Shown: piece after piece, positions 23,369 through 35,300 of the stretch
How the letters are laid out: the number at the start of each line of letters is the position of its first letter
Position numbering within the stretch: position 1 is the stretch's first letter
Source: Nymphaea colorata
Taxonomy: Eukaryota; Streptophyta; Magnoliopsida; Nymphaeales; Nymphaeaceae
Length of the DNA: 64,000 nt
Direction of reading: 5' to 3'
Assembly: GCF_008831285.2 (NCBI RefSeq)
Contig: NC_045145.1
Span: 11,222,802-11,286,801 of the forward strand
Notes under the pieces: generated by a model
Database searches by the model: none
Seen by the model: the letters and a program-made list of their open reading frames with translations, nothing else
What the model was told of the DNA's origin: nothing
Program-made: the position numbers and the translations under genes

Positions 23369-26300
23369 GTGTGAGAGAGAAAGAGACAATAATCTCATAT
23401 TGTGTCACTGCAATCCCTAGGCACCAATAGCCTCTCGCCTTCCTACCCGTGCAAGATGCATAAATAACTTGCTGTCAGGACCATGAATACTCCATATTTC
23501 ATCATAAAATTCAGTATGAAAGGAAGGAAATCTAGAACTTGAAAACAAGTCAATACAAGGCAAATGAGATCTCCACACTAAGCTGTCAAAAATTGGACGT
23601 CGAACACAGAGCATCCAATATATACAAGTCAGACTATGCAGGACTAAACAATCCAGGTCAATTAACTAAAAAAGTATATATTTTGTATGAAACCAGAAAC
23701 AAAAACATGTGTATCTATACAAAGAATGCATTATCTACATCTATAGGTCAGGGATCAGTCCAGTAACCAATGATTGGGCTGGCTGGTTGACTAAGTCTGA
23801 CCAACTAGTTGCTGGTTTGACAACAAAAATAGTTTAACAACCCACTCAACTGACTAGTCAAACAACTGCTGCATAACTGCATTCTTATGGTAATCAGAAA
23901 ATCACCCATTGTAAATAAGTGAAAACTTAATTTAAAATTTTTGATACAGAGGACAGAAACAATATTTGGCCTCACAGACATAATATCTCTGGCATTATTG
24001 GAAATGCTAAAATTCGCTACTGTGTTTAATGAGAAGACACTCTCATTGCTGAAAGTGCCGGAGAAAGAAAGTGTGTCCTGGAGTAGAAACAATGACTCAT
24101 CATTGTTGAGACTCAAAAACATTTGAAACTAAAGATTACACCAACAAAACCTGATCAGAGGATCAGCCACCACCACTCAAAGAGAGTAGGTATCAGTGGC
24201 ATTTATGTACAAGTCTTTAAGAAAATAAGATTTTGTTTTTTCTGAGATTAAGATCCAAGAAAAGGTCGTTCCATTGTGTGTAGTATTCCTTAGAACTTGT
24301 TTCAGTCAAGAGTTCAATATGGTAGATTAGGGATGTTGAAAGTTCTATGTTAGTAGTTTAGGGTGGTTATTTGAATTTTTGATAAGTCATCAGTCCTTTT
24401 TATTATTTTGTTCAAATATGTTGGACTAGTTTGTATTTTATGACTAATCTCTATTTAAAGAGATTAGGGTTAATGAGAATGTGAATTTTCTGGTTTTCTC
24501 ATCATCCTTGTCAACATGGTATCAGAGACACCCACATCTAGGAGACTATGATGCCTTCATGAGATAGCTTTCACTCTCCTCTTCTGTCTCTTCTCCTATA
24601 TTCCTTCCCTATCTTCTTTTCTTTCTTACTGCTGATTCTCGTAAGACGTGGGTGAGCAGAAGTCTGTCAACAAGGGAAAGCCACGTGACCCAAAATGAAG
24701 AGGAAAAGGAGAAGCTAAGAAACCTGATGCATGTTATCCACTACTTTGTTGTCTTACTACCTTATCCTCTTGTGCCTGACTCCTGACCAGCCTTTTCATT
24801 TTAAATAACTTGTACAAAAGACATTTCATCAGTAATAATTCTGACGAGCATGCAACAAATTATAATTTTTCATTGCCACAAAAGAAACTGAAGAATTTTC
24901 CCAAAAAAAAAACACAACATAGAAAATCATATATTATCAACTAAAAATTTAGCATGTTGATTAACTTAGAATCAGACAATAACTTACTAAAACGATCATT
25001 ACTACCTGTAACCAAAAGAAGAAGCCCCGCAGTAACTTCAATTGTTGACCATCATCAGCTGCCCTTATTCTTTCATGAAGATCTGAAATCAGAAAAATCA
25101 AGAGTGCTTAACCCACCGTATCAAGTACTCCAAGAAGCAAAGGTAAATAGTGCCATGCCAGAAAAGAAATCCAGAAAATGATAATACAAAGAAAAGTTCT
25201 AAATTGGAAAAACAATATATAAAACCAGACAAAAAAACAGTCCACTAGGCAACTTTTCAAAGCATATGTGTATTTCTTTTCATCCATAATTTCAACAATG
25301 TCTAAGACAATAAAGAGTCGCATTGACTAACATTTAACACAAGTGATCAAGATCCATCATGATCTTAGATCCAGAATTTTTTATGGATTTCTAAAGGCAA
25401 CCAACTCTTTCTATCCCTTACACACATTTTCCAAGTGGTAGCTACTGCATTTTTGTCTTCCAAAAATGTTCCTAAAGAACTTTAGGCTGAGGCTGCTCTC
25501 ACATCAGATATAAATATGATGCCTTTTAAAATTTTTGTGGAATAAAACTCTTTATAAAAAACCTTTCAAGGTCAAGCTGGATTTTCAAAAGCTTCAGATT
25601 TTTAGGTGCAGATGTTCTCTTTTAATTAACTAAAAGGGAAAGTGATAATGCATGAAATGCTTTTTAATAATATTTTCATACAATTTGATGAATTTTAATG
25701 CTGAAAGCCTTAAACCCTGTGTTGTTTGTGTAAGGTTCAAGGAGCCACAGTTTGAAATTGATAAAAAAAAACGGAGTTAGCCAAATATGTGTTCAATGGT
25801 GGAATTTGGCTTCTAAGGGTAAAATAGTAATTTTACATATTAAAAATCCAAAACTTTCAGCCAACGAATGGCATTGAACTGTATCTTGCATGTTATTTAC
25901 ATTTAGAATTCTGCATTTTGTCATAAAGTCTATAGGTTCAAGTAAAAAGTAGATGAGTTGTTTAGGGAAAAAAAAATGAAATGAGGTAGCTTTAGTGAAA
26001 ACCTGAGTGTTAATGAGGTGGTTTTAAAAAACCTGGAAAACCTAGCTCAACATTTCCATGAAGGGGCCGACCAGCACTCCCTCTTTTGGTCCTTCTTTGG
26101 TGATGCCTAGTGGAGAGAAGAAATCACTGGCAATTTTAGGTGACGCCCTTCATTCTGGCCGCTTTTCCCAAACATGACCCTGATTCCTCTTGTCCTCAAG
26201 CTCTTGAACCTTGAACCCAGCTTGGAGAGGAGAAGAGGGAGCTTCAGAAGGCTTCTAGACATTGGTGGTTTGATCGAAATTGGGACTCAAGTGGACCCAA

Positions 26301-29300
26301 ACTCCTTTCTAGAGAGGGTTTCAAGTTGTCCTACATAGTAGATCTTAGATTAGGTAGTTTTGCATGTGTTTCTACCGTAGAACTTAGGATTCAAGAGTTT
26401 TTATGCTAGTTAATCACTGTTTTCATATGCGTTTCTGTTAAATCGCTGTGTGTGATGTGGGGATTAGAGTGAAGAAAACATGCAAAAAAGAAAGCAATTT
26501 CAACAGCAAAAAGGAATTAGGGTTTTTTTCATCAACAGCTAGCTCTAAATAAAACAAACGAGGCCTCTGAAGAGGCCTGACCCTTAGATCCAAATCAGAT
26601 CAAGAGTCTAATAAGTAAAAGGATCCAAACACAAAGTAACATCAATGAGTAAATAAATCAAATCCAAAGCCTAATTGGATTCCAATCTGGAGTCCGATCT
26701 ATTACTAAAACACATTGCGTCAATCTCCCCTGGATAAAGACTTCGGCTCTCGACGAGGATGGTTTTGTTGTGCTGTAGGTAAGTCAAGATGCAGAGATTG
26801 CCCCTGGCCCTCCCTGAGTAGGTGCACACGTATCCTCAACTTGTTGAGGTAGAAGTGAGACAGAATCCACTCCTAGAAGTGCATAACTAGCAAGCGTATT
26901 CAGCAGTGGAACCGTTGCCGACAATGGTCAATTGGATATATGACCGGTTTGAGCTCATTGTAAGTCTAATTTTTCATTTGAATCACAATAGGACAATAAC
27001 TCGGGTGATAAACCATGACAATCTCTATAATATAGACCAACAATGTTTGATGCCTTATCAGAGTCCTTCCCCCGAATAGAACTAGACTAGTGCTTTTGTG
27101 GCCATTGTGAATAGCTATACGGTCATACTGTCACAAACATCCTAATAAAATACGACTGGCAGACTAAGGGATACATCACACTAAGCCTCATCCTTGGAGT
27201 AGTCTCCCATGGAAATTTTCACTAAGCACCTAGAGGTGAGAGAGACTTCATCTCCCTCTTAAACCACAACACCTTATAAGGATGATGTAGTTTCTCAGTA
27301 TGTAGGTGTAAATTATCAACAATATTTTGAGAAACCGTTTTCTCACATAACCCACTATCTACTATGACGTTGCAGATGTACCCGTCACAATGACACCATG
27401 TTCTATAAGGACTGTTTCACAACCACTTACAGTTTGACAGACACTTCAGGTTGTTAAGATATCACGCACAGATAAGAGGTTATAGATGGTGTCACCATCA
27501 TATATGACAACCGCTTTCTCAGTGGTGGAGTTAGTCCCCGGTTCGCTTTGGGCATCCTCATGTTCAAGCTCAACGGTTTTGTCTTTAGCTTTGAACATGA
27601 CAATTCCTTTGACAACATTTAGACATTGTGATTGGATATGATCCAGAGCTTGACATTTGCAACAATGGACTAAAGTGTTGACTTTGACCTAGTAGTGAAC
27701 CCATGGCTCTTTTCCATATTAGAGGTCACATGTTTAGATTGGGCCAGTGAGGTAAGGCACTTTTCCTTATCAGAAAACCAGCTTGAGGCCATAAGTAGAG
27801 GGTCTCTCCTGTCCGCGCTCCGGTTGTCTGTCGCGAGCCACTGGTCTTGGAGTGTGCCCGTTCCAAAAGCCACTGTGCTCGTTCCATTTTGCATTAAGGA
27901 ATTTCCAATATCATCTATGTAGTTTAGGTAACTATGTTACACTCGTTAAATTTCAAGTCTTAAACCGCTTTGTTCCGGGTGAGAGAGAGGTTCATCCCTA
28001 CCGCTTGGAATAAGGCCTGAAGGCCCCCCCATCCCCCTGCCTTTAGGGTCCTGAGCTGCATAGGCGTAAGCAATGGCAGCGGTGTACCCTTCAACTTGGA
28101 TGTCACACCCCACCACCTTAAGGCGCAAGAGCATAATGCCCACAGGAATCGAACTGTAAAGCTGCCTTCTCAGAGCCCTCTAGCCCAACCAGCTACACTA
28201 TGCCCCTTGATGTAGTGCATGCCACATTGGCAACTTACAAACTGCCGGCAGGTCGAGGTCACGTCCATCACTTGTTGGCCATTCTTAGTGTAAACTGTCA
28301 AGCTTCGTTTTCTCTAGCTAAATTATTAGTTATATATTTTTTAATATGTTTGTATCATGTAATTTAGATATTAGCCAAGCTTTGTGCTTAATTTACGAGT
28401 TGGGACTGTTCTTAGTGATTTGTACAGGTCTGCCAGCCAGTGTAGACCCAATTTACAGTAGTTAACTGTAGTTTTCTAGTTTAAATACCGCATTGCTAGT
28501 TGCATTTAGTAAGTATCATTCATTTGGATCAGATTTTAAGTAAATATTAGTTGTCAATCTTTAGATATAGCTAATTTTATAGTTCAAAGTTCAAACAGTT
28601 CTTTACTGCCATCAGGTTATGGGAGTAGTGTGTGTTAAGTTTGTGCGTATGGGGGATCGGGTCTGTTCAGACCCGATCCACTTCTCTTATACCCACACAC
28701 CTAAACATACTAGGCGGTGGCACTCTTGTAAATGTTTATATATTTTTGTACATTTTGTAGTAACCTGATTAGGTTAATTTTTTAATAGAGATTAAGGAAC
28801 GCAGGGCTGGATTGGCCGACTGCTCCTTTTCCTCCATTGTCTTGTCTTCTATCCTCTCTTCTCAATTTATCTGATTTTCAGACAGAGAGACGTGATTTTG
28901 TGAAGATTCTTACATGGTATCAGAGACAGGTTGCATCGTCCTCCGGTGAGTGATTTCAATTTGATGTGATTAGCCCTAATCTGCCCTAAATCCTCTTTTC
29001 TGGCGAGGTTATCCCTCATTTCAGTTTCTGCCCTAAATCTTGCGTGATTTGCCCCAATCGATTTGCCCTAATCATTTTGCCCTGATTTCTGCCGCTGCCC
29101 TAAATCTTGCCCCCCGTCGCCTGCCCTAACCATCTCTATTCAGTTATGGATCAGCCAACTCCCTCTCTTCTATCGTCAAGCTTTCTCTCCCAACTTATCT
29201 CTCAAAAACTGAATCATAGTAACTATTTGACTTGGAAACGTCAAATTGTCTCATTTATTAAAAGTCATAGACTCTATGGGCATATCAATGGCACCACTCC

Positions 29301-32300
29301 AGCACCCCCAAAGTATATTGACCGTGAAGTGAAGAAGACCGTAGTGGGAGATCAAGCTGTTGGGGCTTCGGCTGTGAGTGAAATCAGATTTGAATATAAA
29401 ACTCTTACTGAAAACAATCCTAAATATGAAGTTTGGCTGGCTCACGACCAGTCTCTTGTTGCCTATATTACTTCTACCTTGTCAGAGGAGGTATTAGGAG
29501 ACATTGATGATGATTTAACAGCCCTAGAGCTGTGGTCTACCCTTGCGACAACGTATTCTCAAGTATCGGAAGCACGGTTTCTGCAATTAAGAAGGCAATT
29601 TCAGGACATCAAGCGTGAGACGCGTACAGTTTTGGAATATTTGAATGAAATTAAAAGTGTAAGTGATCAGCTTGCTGCTATTGGACATCCCGTCAACGAC
29701 AAGGACAAAGTGCAACAAGCTTTGAGTGGACTGGGAACAAATTTTGACATTTTTTGCATAGCCTTCGAAGTCCTACCTGTCCTCCCATCTTTTGAAGATC
29801 TAAAGGCCAAGCTATTTCAACACGAAGCTAGTCGTGTTCAGCGACAGAATTTAATTCCTTCCAACAGCCACAATGTACTAATCACAGGGACACATGCACT
29901 GCAAGGGAATCGCACTCGTCCTTGGACTTCTCAGGCAGGAATGGGAAGAGGGATTCTCCCAACACCACCAGGCATGAATACTACCTCTACCATATCTAGA
30001 AGGGTTCCAACTTGTTTCTATTGCAACAAGAGGGGGCATGTAAAATCAGAATGTTGGCACAACCCTCAGAACAAAAATAATCAGGTTAGGCGTGAGAACA
30101 AGGCAGCAGCAGGGTCAACTTCATCATCATCTGGCTCAAATCAGACATCAAATGTTTCAGCAGATGTGCAGCAACTTCTCATGACAGCCCTATCTAAGCT
30201 CCACTTGAAACAAAACGAGCAAGGAGAGTGGTATGTGGACTCTGGAGCAGCAGCCCATGTTACTGGTGACACAGGTAATCTCTCTAGTGTTTTCCCTTAT
30301 TTAGATCAAGGCTCAGTTGTCACGGGAGATGGTTCCCATCACACAATATCGCACATTGAAAATGCACAAATATCTATGGGCTCTTCTTCCATTCCATTAA
30401 AGAATGTCCTTGTTGTTCCAAGTGTCAAGAAAAATATTATATCAGTGTCTAAACTTATTGATGATACTCACTCCTCTGTTGAATTCACACCGTCTTCTGT
30501 TTATGTCAATGATGCTCAAACCAAGAAGACATTCGCTGAGGGCACTCGCAAAGGAGATATGTATGTCCTTGAAGAAGCTCCACAGCTATCAAAACCTTAC
30601 CCTTCAGATTCATGTTTTTCAAGTCATAGTGAAGTCAATGTCGCAGAGTATAATAAGTCATCCATTTGGCATGGTCGGTTAGCTCATTGTAATCAGTCTT
30701 TTGTTCGAAGTCTTGTTGCAGACGGGCTCTTAGATAAGTCCAGTCTGAGTTCAGTTAGTGAGTCCGTGAGTCCAGCATGTGCTCGAGTTGTCATATCTGT
30801 AAGAGCCATGCCCTTCCTTTTCAATTAATCAATAAAAGAGCTTCAAAGGTTTTTGACACCATATATGCTGATGCTTGGGAGCCTGCTCCAATTCCTTCTT
30901 CTTCTGGGAGTAGATACTATGTCATTTTTATTGATTCATATTCCCGATATACTTGGATCTATTTCATGAATCACAAATCAGAAGTTTTCCGCTTGTTCAC
31001 TCAATTTCATGCCTTGGTTCAGAATAAATACTACAGTAATATTGTGCATTTTCAATGTGATGGTGGTGGTGAATTTATTTCTAATGAATTTACTAAGTAC
31101 TTACTAGATAATGGGATCACTAAACAAATTTTATGTCCGCATACACCTCAGCAAAATGGAATTGCTGAAAGGAAACATAGGCATATTGTTGAAAGCGCGC
31201 TCAGCATGATGCATGAAACAGACTTACCTAAGACATTGTGGATGTGCATGTTGATGTTTCCTTACGAAACAAATTTCAATATCGTGCTATTTTGTGCATA
31301 TTTATAGGGTATGCAGAAAACTACAAGGGTTATAGGTGTTACAACCCTAAAACTCGGCGTGTACATATTTCACGGCATGTTGTTTTTTATGAAAGCAGGT
31401 TACAGGATTCCAAGGCTACTTTTGTGACACTCAAGGACAAAAATGAGGTTTATGATACTTGGCTACATGCTGAAATCTTAAGACAAGGGGCAGAAATGTT
31501 GACTGAGCACAAAGAGCAAGCTGTTAATGAGCCCGAGACACTTATAAGTAGTTCCTGGAACAACACTACTTCCTTGGACAGCATACCTTCATCTTCTCAG
31601 CCCAATGATCCACCTATACATAATCGGTTCTCAGGCCTGGTGTATTCTAGGCGATCAGTTCCTACTGCAGTTCCACGTCAATCACAACGCGTGCAACATC
31701 CTATTGATAGATGGGTGGGCTATAACAATTTTTCTTTGGATTTTCAGCTGTTTATGACAGAAGTCGGTAAAAAGGTGGAACCAAAATCTTATCACCATGC
31801 GAGTAAGGAAAAATGTTGGGTTGAAGCTATGAATGAAGAAATGGCAGTCTTGCATGAGTGTCAGACTTGGCAGATTGTCCCTCGTCCTGCTGATAAGAAT
31901 GTTATAGGATCCAAATGGGCTTACAAACTGAAATATAAGCCAGATGGTAGCATTGATCGACATAAAGCACGCATTGTGGCGCGCGGTTTCACTCAGCAAT
32001 ATGGGGAAGATTATGATGAAACATTCAGTCTGGTCATCAAGATGGGAACAATACGTGTGATTATTTCTCTTGCAGTCTCATATGGATGGCCTCTTTATCA
32101 GTTAGATGTCAAAAATGTCTTTCTTCATGGGATTCTTAAGGAAGAGGTATACATGGAGCAACCTCTCGACTATACTACTTATGATCCTCAAAAATGGGTT
32201 TGTAAATTACACAAGTCTCTATATGGGTTGAAACAAGCTTCTAAATCATGGTTCGATCGGTTTTTTCATCATATACAACAAGTTGGTTTTCTCCGAAGCT

Positions 32301-35300
32301 CCCTCGATCACTCCTTGTTTATCTATCATACCGGAGAAGCTACCACTTGGTTATTTATATATGTTGATGACATTGTTATAACTGGGAATTCTTCTTCACA
32401 TATATCTTATGTTAAAAGTATGTTGAAGCAAGAATTCAAGATGAAGGAAGCACAAGTATACTCTTGATGTTTTGGACAGGGCAGGTATGACCAATTGCAA
32501 ACCCATAACTACCCCCAGTGTTCTGAACACTAAATTGACTGCCTCTGATGGAACTGTTGCATATTCTAATCCTACATTCTATCGCAGCATTGTTGGTATG
32601 TTACAATACCTCACTTTTACTCGCCCAAACATAGTATATGCTGTAAATCAGATCTCTCAGTTTATGCATGCACCCACCGAAGGACACATGGATGCTGCTA
32701 AGCGGATCTTACGGTATCTCAAAGCTACTCTTGGAGATGGACTAGTCTACACAAAATGTCCCAATGTTTCTCTTGGACATAGCATATGTACATATACTGA
32801 TGCAGACTGGGCAGGAGATCCCGATGACCAACGATCAGTTTCAGGTTTCTGCCTTTTCTTGATTCTAATCTCATTTGTTGGAGCAGTAAAAAGCAGCGTG
32901 CGGTAGCACGATCTAGCACTGAGGCAGAGTATAGAGCAATGGCTGCAGGGACAGCTGAAGCGTCATGGTTACGACATTTGCTTGGAGAGCTCAATCTTCC
33001 TATTGTTCAGTCATCATTACTATGTGACAATCAAAGTGCGATAAAAATTGCCTTCAATCCCATTTTGCATAATCGCACCAAACACATAGAGATTGATCAC
33101 CACTTCATCCGTCAGAAGGTTGAAGAAGCCGAGATCTTGCCGACTTATATATCCACCAGTGAACAGATAACTGATTTTTTTTACCAAATGACTCACAGGG
33201 CAGCATTTTTGAGAATTGAAGAACAAGTTGTGCATGATCAAATCTCATGCACAACTTGAGGGGGGGCTGTTAAATTTGTGCGTATGGGGGATCGGGTCTG
33301 TTCAGACCCGATCCACTTCTCTTATACCCACACGCCTAAACATACTAGGCGGTGGCACTCTTGTAAATGTTTATATATTTTTGTACATTTTGTAGTAACC
33401 TGATTAGGTTAATTTTTTAATAGAGATTAAGGAACGCAGGGCTGGATTGGCCGACTGCTCCTTTTCCTCCATTGTCTTGTCTTCTATCCTCTCTTCTCAA
33501 TTTATCTGATTTTCAGACGGAGAGACGTGATTTTGTGAAGATTCTTATAGTGTGCATGCATATAAGCTTGTTTCTTACTGCACCTTTGCTGCAGTTTCTA
33601 TTGAATAAATAGTTATCCGTCACTTGAATTGGTTTTTGGTAAAAAATAGTTGCTAATCTTTAGTTTTAGTTAAATTAAGATTGTGGACTATTCTTGATGC
33701 AGTCAATGACCGATGGATCCAATAGGCTTTTATTTTCTTTATTCATTTTTATTCTTATGTTAAGTGGACCCGACTCCATTAAGGGATCCAAATTCCACCG
33801 TACACGTAGAGACCCTATTTAAGGGTCCGCATCTTTTTTTTTGGTGATTATTCTTGATGTGATTAATGAAGTTTTGCGCTAATTTCAATTTCTTTATTAT
33901 CACTTTGCATTGTTTGCTGTTTTTACTTTCGTTGCGCTCTCCCGTGAACCTCTAAACGCTCAGTTCTTTACTATGTTTTCACATTCTAGAGAGAGAACGT
34001 GTGTGTTCTACTTTGTTTGTTATGTTAGCGCATTTCTCGTTGTACTTTGATAGTCTAGATCATTATTTTGGGAAATGTGCTCTTTGTAGTGTAATTTAGA
34101 GTTAGAGTCATACATGGTGCTTTATTGGTTTGTTCTTGAGTGTAATTAGTGTAGATTCACTTTATTTTTGCATTTTATAGCAAGTGGTAGTTTAGTTTGT
34201 TCAATTTTCAGTAATTGCACTAGTAATTTATGGATTAGATTCCATTCTTGTATGTGTGTTGCTCATTTCGTACATTTGGTAGATAGTTAGTAGAGGATTA
34301 ACTCATATGTTGCTGTGTCTTTAATTTTACTCAGATTGATTAAGTTGTTATATAGCGGGGTCATTGCAAATGAATTCACATCATCTTCCAGTCCTTCATT
34401 TAGTTGCTTAATATAGTTATTTCCTTTCATTTCTCACTTCTTGTGTTGCTTATAGCTAGACATATTTAGTTTGGATTTTTAGTTGATTAGATTTAGATAT
34501 ATTTTGAATTCTAGCAACCTATGGTAGTAGGTTCATATTTTTGAGTTCACACAAGATAGAATCAAGTGTAAAAACGTAAGTGAACTAGCCTAGACTTGGG
34601 ATAACCAGTCATAGCTGAGTTTAGACAACTTTTGCCACGTAAGACACTATAAACTCGTTGATATTTTGTATTACATAAATGAGGTTACACATAAAGTGTC
34701 TTGCTTTTGTGCAAGGTCAGTTTTATAGAGTTGTCATTTTTGCTCTATAACAATGTTTGCAGCTTAATCCTCTTTTGTGCATTTCACAACCTGCTTGAGA
34801 CGGACATGAAACAACAAGGAAATCGGAAGGCCATGCATAGTGGAGGAGATCAAGGGAGTCATTAAAGATCAAACAATGCATGAATCTTTCAAACCTGCCG
34901 TCCCATTCTAGCATTTTTTTTCTTTTGTATGTTGTTATCAAGTGTATTAGTGTATTTGGGATTTTCTTTTATTTTGTTGGGTAGTACTTTTGAGAACATT
35001 TATGTATTTTGTCAAAAAGAGTTCAAGCAACACTATTGAATGAACCTAATTTCGTGCAAGACTAGTATTTATTAAGCATTGCAGCTGTTGATTAATATTA
35101 CTTCCCCTTAAATTATTTAGGTACTGATTATAAATATTGATATTCAAACAATTATTCTCAAATTCGACCTGGACCATTTATTTGCAAATCCAAAAAAATC
35201 ATAACTAGTGTGTGGTTTCACAATATATTACATCATATTATTTGATATTATAATTGAAATAAGGATTGATGGTATATTCCAAAATATATTTATATCAAAA

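Larger units (their letters stand above)
22896..24333. other. Intron 3 of host gene, middle part
   Basis: Contains a long (AT)n microsatellite, GTACCC-rich sequence near 23110-23205, and one exon-like minus-strand block (23430-23583). Otherwise AT-rich and non-coding. Confidence 0.45.
28633..33549 (+). mobile_element. Ty1/copia retrotransposon 2, young but internally deleted, antisense in intron 2
   Basis: A 4917-bp element with 282-bp LTRs (28633-28914 and 33268-33549) and a perfect 5-bp target duplication GTGTG (28628-28632 and 33550-33554). The PBS is at 28915-28925 and a G-rich purine tract lies at 33257-33266. The LTRs differ at only about four positions. Gag, zinc knuckle, protease, integrase, RT and RNase H are all recognisable, but there is a frameshift in the integrase zinc finger and two deletions (near 31240 and 32450). 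It lies antisense to the host gene. Confidence 0.95.

Noticed and set aside
24954-25181. Plus-strand 75-codon frame ending VNSAMPEKKSRK
   Set aside because: It overlaps host exon 3 on the opposite strand, which has splice and phase support; this is its shadow.
28131-28206. Functional tRNA gene
   Set aside because: A/B boxes are present, but the D and anticodon arms do not form and the acceptor stem is mismatched; a SINE head fits better.
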